64,000 nucleotides of DNA from Brugia malayi (lineage: Eukaryota; Nematoda; Chromadorea; Rhabditida; Onchocercidae), in assembly GCF_000002995.4 (NCBI RefSeq), contig NW_025062479.1, positions 1,881,721 through 1,945,720 of the forward strand, written 5' to 3'. Shown one piece after another: positions 25,901 through 38,200 of the stretch (the first letter of the stretch is position 1; each line of letters opens with the position of its first letter). Under the pieces are notes generated by a model. It was not told the DNA's origin. It saw nothing but the letters and a program-made list of their open reading frames with translations, and made no database searches. The translations under genes and the position numbers were made by a program.

Positions 25901-28273
25901 ATCTTTTTTTCCCTTTCATTCCTTTTCCTTTTCTTCTTTTGAGATCCTTTAAAGTCCTTCATTGTTTTTTTTTTTTCTTTTTTTGCAGAAGAATTATTAA
26001 CCATTTCTTCATTAAATATTCTGACAAACAAATATTGAGAAATTTATATTGGAGAAACTACGAGTAATTTCATCAATAACCTTTCACCTCATTAATTAAT
26101 TAAGCAATAATGAATTGAATAGATATAAACAGTGCATGCATTAAACATCTGATTGATTGTTCAAATTGTTTGGTAAAGTTTGCTCAAATGAAAATGAATA
26201 TTTATTCTTTATGTGTATTTTATAAAAATACTGTAAAATGATATAATTTTGATTCATCGTTAAATGAAATGTTACTTACGTGAGCAGTATTTACTGAATT
26301 TTAGAATTTCCAACTAACTCAAAAAAAATTTTTAAATTTTACTAATAAGTGATAGAATGAAAGGAAAAACGATGATAGGGCGAATATTTATAGCTTATAT
26401 ATGTGGACATTAAAGAACTAAAGAAATTACTTTGCTTGAAATATATATCTATGCTATATATCGCTATTTGCCGGTTCCAATTAATGAAGTAGTGTATGTT
26501 ATGCATGTGTATGTGTGTGTGTGTCTTTGTCTGCACCGCCAAATTACATGGGGCCGATACCTCGCCGGTTGCTATGGAACGCTAATGATCCATCCAAAGC
26601 CGCCTTAGCTATCGTCACTGATGCCCGAAGCTATGGAACAAAATACAGCTCCATATTATCACCTTCCAACTTTCTCGCACCGTTTCAAATATAAAAACTG
26701 AACTATCATCAACAATGCTAAATAAATACATCCTTGTCTTTTTTTTTTTTTTTTTGCCTGTTCAGTAAACCTGTCAATACCATGAAAAACTTATCATGCA
26801 TAAAAGGTTAAATGATAAGAGAGTTAAACTGATTTGTTCCCTTCAATTCATCATTATCACCATCGTTATTCTTGTCTCTCTCTTTCTCCCGCTTTCTCTC
26901 TCCCTCTCTGTTCTCCCTCCTGTTCCTTTTCTATTTATTTTTCTTTCGTCAAAAACGAAAAAAAAGGATAAAAATTGCAACAATGCATAGTTTAACAACA
27001 GGCTTGTCCTTTTTCGGTACCAAAAACACAAAGAATGTCATTTCAAAGTTTGCATAATTTCTTCACTTGCAACTTTCTCATTCCTGATGATAAATGGAAG
27101 AAGTTTTCGGTGCATAGTGGCTGTTAACAATGATTGGCCAATATGATTCACTTAATAATGTAATCATATTATGTTGATCATTATGAGATTATTTTAAAAT
27201 GATTATTGTCAAAATGAAATAATGTAAGATCACAATTTGTTGATTTTAATCTTATATGCTTTATTTAAAAATTCCTAATAAAATTCTTTAAAAAAGAAAA
27301 GAAAGAAAAAGCGAAGTTTTAAACAATTTTAACTTTTTTTTTTTTGTAAAATCTTTTACGAAAAATATATTTCAAAAAAATTTAGTTCAGTAAAGTGGAA
27401 AAATTTCGATAGGTAATTAAAATTGATAGAGGCAGCATATTTTACCTAGAAAATATATATAAATTATAGTAGAAGGGAAAGGAAATTCTGAAATAAAGGA
27501 GTGCAAGAGCAGAAATACAATGAATGTTTGTTAGATGATTGAGAAATATTATATTGTGATTGAAAAAAGATGGGAGATTTGGAAAAAAAAAAGAAAAACT
27601 AATTTCCTTAAAAATTAAAGAATAAAATTCCGGCTACTTTTAATTTGTTGAGAAAATTATTTCTCAACATGCTGCAAATCAGTTAGTCCATACTTAAGAG
27701 AAATTATTGAAAAGTTGTAATTAAGCAAAATTTATATCCCTATCGTTTGATTAATTGAATACCGTGTCATGATGTAAAAAAAAAAAAAAAAAAAAAGAAA
27801 ATAAAATAATCAGATCATATGAAAGTTTAATGAGAATGATAAGCGAACGATTAATATGAAATAGTTTTAATGGCTACCATAATAAAATTTTCCAAGAGGC
27901 CAACATATTCAGTCTCATCCGATTGTACCTTTCTAACACTATTGGTGTGTGGCACGAATAAACAGCATTCAATTACATGTAATTGAAATTTAACTTAAAC
28001 TGCGATTTACTGTTTTTTTTTTTTTTTTTTAGTGACAATTATAATTGCCGAGTTTTTTTTTCTTTTATAAGTATTAAGCATTTACTTTTTATTAACTTAT
28101 GTAAATAATATTAATAATAAAAAAATTTGAAATGATTGATAAGTACAGATAAAAGAAAAAAAAAAAAAAAGAATTAGCATACCAATCATAGTCAAAAGGC
28201 AACGACTCCACTTTTGGAGTTCACGACATTGATTTCTTCGTTCTGCAAGGCAGCGTGATCCACAACGTTTCAT
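10992..28273 (-). CDS. mbr-1: E93/LCoR/MBR-1 family transcription factor, 13 exons, about 684 aa
   Basis: Minus-strand exons: 28273-28183, 17348-17262, 16288-16185, 15695-15461, 14774-14682, 14169-13972, 13403-13157, 12784-12608, 12424-12245, 12121-12003, 11928-11751, 11641-11451, 11146-10992; all phases agree. Residues 1-92 match the LCoR/E93 N-terminal module: C...CLAERR, LQKW, then IGFEQV across the first junction, then QDWSPTEKCPFC (Cys 78, 81). A CtBP-binding PLDLS motif is at 306-310. Two pipsqueak helix-turn-helix domains lie at about 380-421 (RNYTQADLD...GIPRSTL) and 571-617 (KYKKDALDE...GVPHSTL), each followed by basic residues. Family members are nuclear DNA-binding factors; C. elegans mbr-1 acts in neurite pruning and insect E93 in steroid-driven metamorphosis. 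Least certain are the 14774 acceptor and whether 5' UTR exons exist. Confidence 0.9.
21675..21800. repeat. Duplicated island in mbr-1 intron, copy 1
   Basis: Aligns by eye with 22405-22525. Shared order of words: ATTAAAAT, TTGATCGACAGGGCCACAA (other copy TTGATTGATAGGACCACAA), TCATC/TCATCT, then TTTTAATTGATTCAAGCTCTTT (other copy ATTTAATTGATTTGAGCTTTT). Spacing is nearly preserved over about 95 bases. The copy is less AT-rich than its surroundings. It may be a duplicated regulatory element or an old repeat. Confidence 0.6.
22405..22525. repeat. Duplicated island in mbr-1 intron, copy 2
   Basis: Partner of 21675-21800, about 0.73 kb away in direct orientation. Divergence is by substitutions with few length changes. 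Neither copy keeps a shared long open frame, so a non-coding role or relic is more likely than an exon. Confidence 0.6.
22878..23093. repeat. Paired pyrimidine and purine tracts (CT)n / (GA)n
   Basis: A TTTC/CT-rich tract at about 22878-22916 is followed about 155 bases later by a GGGAGAGAG-type purine tract at 23067-23093. The two are roughly complementary, so they could pair in a hairpin or be substrates for triplex DNA. Inside mbr-1 intron 1. Confidence 0.7.
23458..23560. repeat. Pyrimidine-rich tract with (CTC)n core
   Basis: Almost pure C/T from about 23466, with a run of CTC triplets at 23511-23535 and 23536-23555, embedded in mbr-1 intron 1. Low-complexity, mirror-like polypyrimidine DNA. 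Confidence 0.8.
26545..26645. promoter_or_regulatory. Compositionally distinct island with repeated GCTATGGAAC
   Basis: A sharply less AT-rich, CpG-containing island inside mbr-1 intron 1. The 10-mer GCTATGGAAC occurs at 26571-26580 and again at 26630-26639, and GCTAT recurs between them. The first lies in GGTTGCTATGGAAC, close to but one base short of an RFX X-box. A minus-strand frame is open across it but fits no splice phase of the gene. Candidate enhancer; function not shown by sequence alone. Confidence 0.35.
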
Positions 28274-28449
28274 TGATTAGTAGAAACGAGGTAGGATGAG
28301 GATTTTTGATACGTTGAAATCTTGCTGATTACCAATAGAAAATAGCCAATCAAGCTTTCAGTAATTCATACAATGATGTATCTATGCAACTGCATGATGC
28401 ATGCTATGATTGTGTAATAATTGATACATTACTTCGAAAATTAGAATAG

Positions 28450-28820
28450 GTTAGGGATGAGGGGATAGATTAACACAGGTGTATATGTAATGAAATTTGT
28501 GATTAGATTCTTTCGATTTAGAATAGCCTGCAAAGCCGTGCCTGTGCGCAGCCTATATAGGTAACAAGAGAGGGAGGATCCTAGAAGGGGCACTCACTCT
28601 GTGCTTTGGGCGTGATTTGTTAACCCTAACACTTTTCCACACGTCACAGGCCCTCTTCTTTTTAAATATATCGAGAAATCGGCTAACACAGGCCAACTAC
28701 TCTTTTCTTCATTAGGGCCTCACGACAGCCAATCGTTTCTCAGTCCTGGCCGAGCTTTTCGTCTATTTCCCTATTCTCCCCCAATTCTCGAAAAATATCA
28801 CTACACTTTTTTTTTCTCGT
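28450..28820 (-). promoter_or_regulatory. Probable promoter/5' UTR region of mbr-1-like gene
   Basis: Lies 180-550 bases upstream of the mbr-1 start codon and is much less AT-rich than its flanks. It contains CCTATATAGG (28552-28561, a perfect CC(A/T)6GG box and TATA-like) and a minus-strand TATATTTAAA stretch at about 28660-28672. An excellent minus-strand 5' splice site, ACAGA|GTGAGT, at about 28591-28597 could end a non-coding first exon. GTGCTTTGGGC at 28601-28611 recurs at 29443-29453. Roles are inferred from position and motifs. Confidence 0.4.
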
Positions 28821-31800
28821 ATATTTCGCGAATACAAAACACCTTTCTACCAAAAAAAAAGTGCCGAAATATTATTCAGCAGTATATTCCTTATAAACAG
28901 AATACGGTAATTCTATTAGTTTCGATCAGTTGTACAAAATAATTCATTCAGTATTTCAATATGGAATTAACTAAGTAATTAGTAAAAAGAAATTATAAGT
29001 TTTTGATAAAACGTATAAAATTGTTGAAATTAATTTTACACCACTTTGTTAACTTACTAAAACAATGCAGAAGAGATAAAAAAGAAAAAGCAAAATTTTT
29101 TAATCTCAAAAAAAAAAAACGAGTCAAGAAAAGAAAAAAAAATAAGTGATTAATGAAAGTTCAAATACAAAAATTTAAAAATAATTGGCGCATTCGTTAA
29201 TCCATGAAAAGCGAATTACTAAATAATCAAATTTTTACTCGAAGAAAAAAAAAAAAAAAAGAAGAAGAATGATACCACATAAAATGAACGGTATGTTTAA
29301 AGTTTGGTATGCATAACAAAGCCCTAAAACTTTAAATGATAAATGAGATAAGATGGATACAGACACAAAAGCATTGGCGATTCCAGAAGCTAAAACAGAA
29401 ATAAGCACATGTGGAGACAAATGCTTAATACACTCTCAACCAGTGCTTTGGGCCTCTTAGTTAAGCCTTAGTTATCCGGGCCCGCCCTCTATCTCAATAC
29501 TGAAGGTATTGAATTCTCTCCCTATTTTAATTGACGGTAAATTAGTAAGCACATATCACTTACTTTAATTACCATTATCATTATCACCATTATCATGAAA
29601 ACATTGGATTTTATTCTAAACAAAAAAAAGAAAAAAAAAAACTGATTTTTAATTGACTGAAAGTAATAATATGATTCATTTTCAATCAAATTCAATTTTA
29701 TAGATTTCTAGTTTTTTTTTTTTCTTTCAATGTGGCAAAACAAAGTCAATTTCATTTACAAGGAAACCGAATAATTTTCCCAATTTTTTTTATTGAAAAA
29801 AAGGAAGCGTTTTTTCTTTTATTTTTAAATTGGCTCCTAATTTTTTTGAATGGCCAACTTTGGAAGTTAATCTTTTTATTCGCCTCTTTTTGTCCTTATC
29901 CTCTTTGAAATGGAAAAAATTGTATCAATGAACAAATGAACAAATTGAAGACTGCTCTTCTTTCTGAATAAATTTTTTTGGTTAAATTTTAAAAAATTTT
30001 CCATTTTCAATTCATCTAGGGCAAAAAAAAAAAACTTCAATTTGAATACAATTTATGATCTGTTATATGAAACATAAAATATGATAAGAAAATTTGTAAA
30101 TTTATTTGCTTTTAAAAAATTGAATTTCTTGATAGTTCCCACTAAATTTACGCATTTTTGTTTACAAACAACTACAAAACAAGTGAAAAATTTTTTCAAA
30201 GTGCAAAATTGATGGCAAAACAAAAAAAAAAAAAAAAAAAAAAACAACAACATTGTTTGTTATCTGACAAAAAAAAATTCCCATTCTATGCTAGCAGAAA
30301 ATTAGCTTTCATAATAAAAACGAATTTTTCTCCTTTTTTTTTTTTTAAACGGACGTAAAATATATTGAATGCCAACAAATTCATTTGAAAAAATTCTAGA
30401 ACAAAAAGATTTTTAAAAATGTTCCGATAGATTTTCATATTTTAATATTTTTATTGCGCCTTTTCTTTTTTTCTTTTCTTCATACGTCAAGCAGAATTTT
30501 AATTAATGTCTTTTCTTTTTTTTCCTTTTTTTTTCTTTTTTTTTTTTGAAACTTTCAACAGTCTGTGGTCAACACTGAATTCACAAGTCTATTTTACTCT
30601 TACGAAATTTTAAGTTTTTAATCATTTTGCTTTAAATAAATAAAAAAAAATAACAACAATTAAAAAATGAAACATTTGTTAATGAAAGTTGCATTCACTT
30701 TTTTCTTTTTTTTCGTCCTTTTTTTTTGAAAGAATGAACAAAATATTAATTGAAAGAAAAAAAGAAACTTATTGAATAGAGCACTGAATAAAGTAATCTG
30801 AATACTTCTTATATCATCATCGTTTATGTTTTTGCTGTTTGGCATTCTGATACAAACAAATAATGATTTCAGCAAGAAAAAAAAAACGAGTGAAAAAAAA
30901 ATATATAATTATGCAATGATAAAAAGAGGAATAAAAAATACAAAACAAAAAAAGAGGATAAAGAATATAATAACTACACATGAATTAATCGCAAAAACTG
31001 CTACATTTCATTATTTTTTAAAAATGTTATCATAATTATCATTTTAAGCTTAACAGCTTTAAAAAGTTGTTTTTTCTTTCTTTTTTTCTAATAAACAAAA
31101 TGAAATTTTTGAATAGGTTTGTCAGTGAATATTAGAAATTTGCATGCTATTGAGAAGTTAAGCCGAAAGAAAGACAAATTTTCAATTTTATAATAAATGA
31201 GAGAAAATTTTGAAAGGGAATAAGTTGGAGCATGCAATTTATGGATAAAATGAACACTTTGTGTTTCAACGTAATATAAAATTCATTCCGTACCCATATA
31301 AATTTATCGATGAAATCTTCAACACTTCAATTCTGTTCGTCTTCCATTCATTTTCCATTTATATTTGTACCGACTAATTGTTGATCACTTTTGTATTAAT
31401 TCGCACTTTGATTTCTCAGCTTTTTAGCTTACTTATTTTAACAAAAATTTCTTCCTTTTTCTTTTTCTGAATTCTAGAAAAGCAAATGCATGAAACGGTA
31501 AAATTAAAACTTTAATAATTTAAAATTTTGTTATTATTAATAAATCATGCAATTTTAAAGATGTAAAAATTTATTAATTCAATTCCATTCAAAATTAATT
31601 TTAAAAAGTTCAAAACAAGTCAATGTGTTCCTCAAATTTTTTTAGCATTCTTATTGATTCAGTTAAATTTCTACTAGCAGCAATGAAAGTATTTCTTTTT
31701 ACATTGAACAGAAAGTATTCATAGTAGTGTTATGGCACAAATTATTTAGATCTATAAAACCGAAAAAAAAATTTTAAATTTTTATTTTATGATTAATTAA

Positions 31801-34800
31801 TTCAACTAATGACACTAAAATGATATTAGATATTTAACTGTTTCATTTTAACTTTCATACATTACATCTGTCTCAAAATGTTTGAAATAAAAATTTTTAT
31901 GGTGTAATTTTAGGTTAATTAGATGTTGAAATTTGATATAACCACCGTAGTGTTTGTTATTGTTGCATTTCTGAATTAGGATAGTAGGCAACTATAAGAC
32001 ATAATAGCCAAATGCTGTGTTCTCAATTGTTGTGCCTCATTACACTTGATTTATTTGCTGTCCATTATGTGACGCAATAAATTGTGGTCCTTAGCTGTCT
32101 TCCAAGTAAGCGTTGTTATCATCATTCTTCCCTAAAAATATTTCTTACTGTAACTGATTTCATTTTAAACTATCTTTTATTTTTGTTTATTTCTTTTGTT
32201 TCGTTTTTTCTTTTTTCAGTTATTATTCATTCATTCACTAATAATTTTCCATTTTATTTTGTTTATTTATTTTTTTAATCCTTTTTAAATAGCTTATATT
32301 AATTATAAATCATTAGTAATTTTTGGAAAGATTTTTCATATGAATATAATGAAATAAACTAAAAATTATCGTATTTCAAGTTTTTGACTTTTCATTGTTA
32401 GTAACTTTTAATAAATATCCTAAATCTTAAACAATAATATGATTAATAATAAAATTGCTTTTTGTTATGATATTTTGACAAAATAATCGAATAATAACAT
32501 CAAATTTACTGAGCAATTAATCTATTAGGATATTTTCTAGTTATAATTTTCTCAAGAAAATATGAATAATTGCTTGCAGCAAGTTAACATCAGTAAATGT
32601 TGACTGATAATTAATTTTTAATGTTTAACTAAACTAACTTATTTAAAAAAAAAAAAAATTGTTTGGCTTAGTCATTACAATATTTAACAAATGAACAATA
32701 AATCCTTTCTTTTGAACTAATCTAATCTTAAAAGCCTATTCTAAGTAATATATCAATTGAAATATTTGAAAATTTACTAATCTATGGAAGAATTGAATTT
32801 TTTCGCTTCTTAGTAAATTGGAAAGTATAACAAACAAAAATGAATAATTGATGAGTTCAAAATAGTGTTGATTAATTAGCAATATCATTAATTTGCGTAA
32901 TTTACGTGTACAAGAGGAAATATTAGATTGTCATTTTAAGTCTTTTGTATTTATTATCATCTATTCAAACTATTCCATAAGTCTGGCTATAAATTGGTTG
33001 ACAGGAAGAGGAGAACGAAACAACTATGGAAATGGATACGCAATTGAAGAGAATGAGGTGAGCAAAAGAGGGAAAGATCAGATGATGATGTTTCACATAG
33101 TGGTAGTGAGTGGCCTATGATATTACAGATCGTAAATCGCGATTAAGCGATAGGTCGTTGTACCCTTGCAAAATGCAATTTTATGGCCCTCGCTGCAAAA
33201 CTATTAAAATTTGATTGTTACCGAATTCAACAATCCACCAATCTGTAAAGGCGTTATTTTTTCAGAAATTATTAAGGCTTCTTCATAGGAAGGCGGTGCC
33301 GCTGCCGTCTATCCTTTTCTATTTACGGAGCACTTCTGTTGTTCCTGTTCTCTTTTCATCATCTTGTTGAATCCTTTTCCGCCTTTCCTTTACCAATCAT
33401 TCAGCTGTATTCCAACATTTTTGCCTATTAAGTGATAGAATGCTTTTTTAATTGCACTGCTTTAAATTTCATAAGTTAAACATATTTTGCACCTCCCTTT
33501 CTTTTCTATTTCTACTCCTTCATTGAGACATTTTCCGGTTTATAGTTGCTCTTCTATTAATGACACATTACAAGCTGTTTGTTTTTGGGTAACTTTACCC
33601 ACTTCATTCAATTTTTACCTTCTTTTCTATTATCAATTTTTCTCTCATCCAATTCTCATCCTCTTCATCTTTTTTCCCTTCCTCATCATATTTTATAAAT
33701 ACCATATTATTTATTATATTTTACGTTGCAACCAAGTTACGGTGTCAATTACTGAAATGTCTATTTTCAAAATTAGAGCGACTAGTTGAATTAGAATTAT
33801 TTAATTCGATTTAATCTAATTTAATTGATTGTTACCAACTATTACATTTGCTGTGCAATATGTTGTACCGGTTGTGGGCAGAACTTTGATGGTAACGTCT
33901 TATAGTAAAGAAATGCATCTGAGCTATAAAAATTACCCGTGAATTTAAAGCAGTACGGATCACGGTTATAAATTAAGAATATGCTATACATAGTTTTAGA
34001 TATGAGCCAAATGAATCAGTAAAGCTCAGTGTAAATATGCACTTGAAACTCTTAATGATTTGAACTACCCGATTTAAACTCACTTAAGCTCAACACAATC
34101 CTATCACTTAAACAATTACCATGCTTCAACATTTTCATAAGGTAAGATTTTATGAGCAATTTCATCAAACGTAGATTTTTGAACAAAAATTAAGTGAGCT
34201 GGAGTAAACTTCAAACAACTTTACTTCTATTACAACCTCTTTGAAATACCCCAAAATTGTTTCTTTTTTTTTTTTTTTTTTTTTGGATAATAGAAATCTT
34301 TAAATAGTAATTTGAAATAAATGGAAAGAAAATTGTTAATTATTCCTGAATTTTGCTATTACTAATCATTTCTGGCAAAATTTAATAATTAAATTAAAAT
34401 TTCGTCTGACTTATATATATGAGGATATTTTGAAATCAGTAATCTGTAGATATGTACATACATTTCCTAAATTAAATATATGATAGAAGATTATATTCTC
34501 TGTGACAGCGATAAATGTATCACTAGTTGAATTCATCTGATTTGTCATATAAATATGAAATGCAGCGTTGGCATTCACTGCTCATATATCAAAACGATCT
34601 CGTGCAATTAACGTATGATGTATACATATTGTGATGTCGATGAGATAACAAGTGTTGATAAGAATGACATGGTGTACTCGGTTCCTCTCTTCATGTACTG
34701 ATTTATCATATAGCTTTGTCGTCGTCCATTTAATCGGTCATTTTCATTCATATATGAAGCTATCTTATTGAAATGAACAACTTTTGTTTTGTTTTGTTTG

Positions 34801-35265
34801 TTTTTTTCTAATCTTTATAGTTTAATTATTTGTGATATTTCTATGTAAATTAAATGATTGTTTCAGCTTTTAAAGTTTCCGAAGTTTAACTATTTTTTTT
34901 TTTTTTTTAGTGATAAATTATTTATATATATTTCAATAATAAATGCTGATAAGAATGACTGATCTGATAGCCTTTTATAATTCTACATATATATCCCCTT
35001 TTATAAATTTCACTAAGAAAATTCTGAAATTAATTAGACTGAAAAAGTTTTATCTGGAAATTTAATTAGTTATAAAAATATAAATTTTAAAATTTGTTAA
35101 TAGTCTTAATTTATCATATTTTTTTTTTTTTTTAATCATAATTAATTATGATTGTAAGTTAAAAAAATGGCTTTTACTCTAATCATTTTATACTTATTGT
35201 TTTGCACTTTGCATTTACTTGATAAATAAATGTTCATGATAAAGTAGTGAAATTTTTGAGCTGTA
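28821..35265. other. Intergenic region between divergent mbr-1-like and Meis/Prep genes
   Basis: No supported gene. The left half is low-complexity, with repeated A and T runs. Less AT-rich islands occur at about 29420-29540, 33000-33400 (with the palindrome AATCGCGATT at 33135-33144), 33840-34130 and 34560-34760. The last three lie 0.5-2.3 kb upstream of the Meis/Prep gene start and are candidate regulatory DNA. Confidence 0.45.
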
Positions 35266-38200
35266 ATGGAAATAAAAGAAAAAGATAAGGCAACGCTCAG
35301 TGATCAATCTTACTGTTCTCATCAACAACAAATAAATAAAGAAGATGAGATCACTCAAGAGAAAAAACAACCCGTTGACAAAATGACACTTCTGCATCAA
35401 GCATTATCACAAGCTAGCGTTACACGGGCTAAACGTTGCAAGCAGGTATTTATCATTTCAGTTTCTTCATTTTGATTATAATATTTACAATGTTAGTTAT
35501 CACTAAGTTCAATTATAGATTCGTATTTAAAGATAACGATATTGTTAATCTTAATCATCAAAGATATTTTTGCGTGATACCGTAATTCTTTAATGGTTAT
35601 ACGGCATAAACAAGATTAAAGGCAGCTCTAATAAATTGTCAAATTATTTTTATAACTATCTATGAAATTATTTTTGGAACAATCAATATTATCACTATCT
35701 ACTTGCTATCACTACTACTGATTAATTTTTCCTTAAGAATTTTGACATTTTATAAAAAATGAGGCTACAAAATTCCTTCAAATTTTGTTCATTATAATTT
35801 CATTTTTTTTCTCAAATATTAAAATATTTATATATGTAAAACAAGAAAAAAATGTCAAACCAAAATAACATTGTTTAAAAGTGATAGAATATCAAGGTAA
35901 TAATATACAATGAAAATGTTCAACAATTATTATTTAATGAAATTTAATGAAATGATCATAACTCAACAATTTTACATCAGATATTAGTATTGTTGTTTAA
36001 ATTCGAATAAGAATCATTTCAGGAGAATAATAATTTGGCTATATAATTAAGTACGAATTTCTGCATAGTCGTCCTGAACACCTGATCTTCAGGAAAGGAG
36101 CCAGTTTTATGAGCTGTAATTTGTGGTTGTTTAACAATTTACTACGCCGTGAAGGGGTGTGCAACAAGAAGCGTTGTAGCATCGTTAGTAGTTGTACACT
36201 TCATTCTACTCTGAACCCCCGCCTCTCCCTCTCCCCGGCACTCCTCACCTTTTTCTCTTTCACATATCTCTTCCACTTCTGATCAGCAAACACCCACTTC
36301 ATACTATTTCTAAACCACCCTCACCTCCATTAGAACCTCTATTGGCGGTACACTTTTATATCTTAAAATTGTTCTATGAAATGAGTGGATCAGCTCACAA
36401 ATATACAGTTATCAAATAAATTCGTTCATTTTAAACCTTTTCTACTTTTCCATATCTTAAAATGAATTCTCTGAATTTTTTTAAAGGAATATTCCAATCT
36501 ATTATTGCTAAATATTATTATTAAATTGATAAATACTGATAGTTTCGATTGTTTATTAATCCATTGCGTATGTGAAATATGTTGAAATTTCATGATAGAT
36601 AAATATAACAAATGTTCGAAGTGTTCGATGCTAAAAGGATTATTCTTTACAAAATTTTTCAATTTGTTATTTTCAAAAATCCTTTACAAAACTTTTCAAT
36701 TCGTTATTTCGAAAATTTATGAAGAATCAGTCCTAGTCAATCATTTAAATGATTAAAAGAATAAAACTTCTCCGATATATAACAGAACTTAATGATCCTT
36801 CTGAAATGATTAACCATATACTAAACATCTAAAAAGGTCAACTTAACCGCTTTATTTCAAGTGTCCTCAAAAATTTTCAAATATATATACGAATTATTAT
36901 GAAACGATCTTCTGAAGTGTATGATGTTAATGAATAGATATGTTTCTATTAGGAATTATAAAAGATTATTAATGAAATTATTAACAATGATAATTAGGAC
37001 AAAAATTGCTTAATAAAATTGATTTAATGGCTGAGTAATTCCTAATATTCCATATAACCCTCGTTTTTCTTCCATTTTTCTTTCTTTTCCTCCTCTCTTT
37101 TCCAGTTTTTATCTGATATTACCATAGTGATGTTATCACAAACGTTTATGTAAAAACTAGTTTTAAACAAATTTATAATTTATTCAACATGTAGGATTGC
37201 AAAATTATTATGACGAATACGTCAAATAATTGAAAATAATTCAAAGATGTGAAGCATAAGAAAAAGAACAAATGAAACTTATTAATCTTTGATATTATAA
37301 GTTCATTTTTCTAACAATTAAAAAGTGCAAGTCTTTTTTGTTTGCTTACAAGTGATTTGAAATAGATTGATAAAAAAAAACTAACTCAGAAATTTTCATT
37401 TATTTCAGCAACGATTAGCATTGTCCGAAATGAAAAAATGTGATAAAAGCAACCAATTGCAAGCCGAAAATCGCCTTTTTCAGTTCGTCTAATTTATTTG
37501 TCTAAGACATATTGCTTAAAATTTAAAATAGAATTACAAAAGTAAAGTAGAAAAAATTTATTTTCAGTTTGAAAAGTTTTTAATTTAATCTTTAAACCGA
37601 GATTTCTTATCATCTGGAAAATAACATTCAAATTTCTTCAGAATACGGGAAATATAACAATTTTTATTGAATGATTTCTCCTAATTTTCTGATTTCAAGT
37701 TTTTATGAAATCTAAACAATTCATGAGTCAAAAATTGATCATAAAAAAGACTTCCAGAATCTTCCAAATGTAATTATGATCTAACTTCATCTGTAGAAGT
37801 GATTTTGTGGGATGTATTTAAAATACAATAATTTATTACTACTACGAATACTTATGTTTCAGTTATTCACTTACATATTTTATGAACTACTAATGCAATA
37901 GTCCAAACTATAGATCATCGATTACTTTTTTAATTTAAACAATAATTACGTACCTTTCGGAGTTTAGTTAATTTCTTTTCTGATGCTCTCGAAATGTGGA
38001 AATGCAGAAAAAAAAAGAAAAGAAAGAGAAATCGATCGGTGACTGTTTTATAGCATATGTCGTATGTTAATTTATATTTATTGTGCATTTTCCATTTTCA
38101 GGTCAAGTAGCCCATCGGAAGAAACATTTAACGGAACTAGTGAATTTATGGAGGCGTGTTCATCGGCAATCAAAAATCACAAATTATTTCCCATTGTTGA

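Larger units (their letters stand above)
17349..28182 (-). other. 10.8 kb first intron of the mbr-1-like gene
   Basis: This stretch looks like a gene desert but is a single intron: the N-terminal exon at 28273-28183 ends in phase 1 (ATT G|GTATGC) and the next exon starts with the two bases completing the codon (TTGCAG|GT TTT GAA), restoring the conserved IGFEQV sequence. Most of it is AT-rich with long A and T runs. Less AT-rich islands at about 21.58-21.90, 22.28-22.56, 23.2-23.9 and 26.54-26.66 kb are listed separately. No nested gene was supported. Confidence 0.75.

Noticed and set aside
25837..26067. Overlapping Phe-rich and Lys-rich ORFs
   Set aside because: Poly-T tract shadows.
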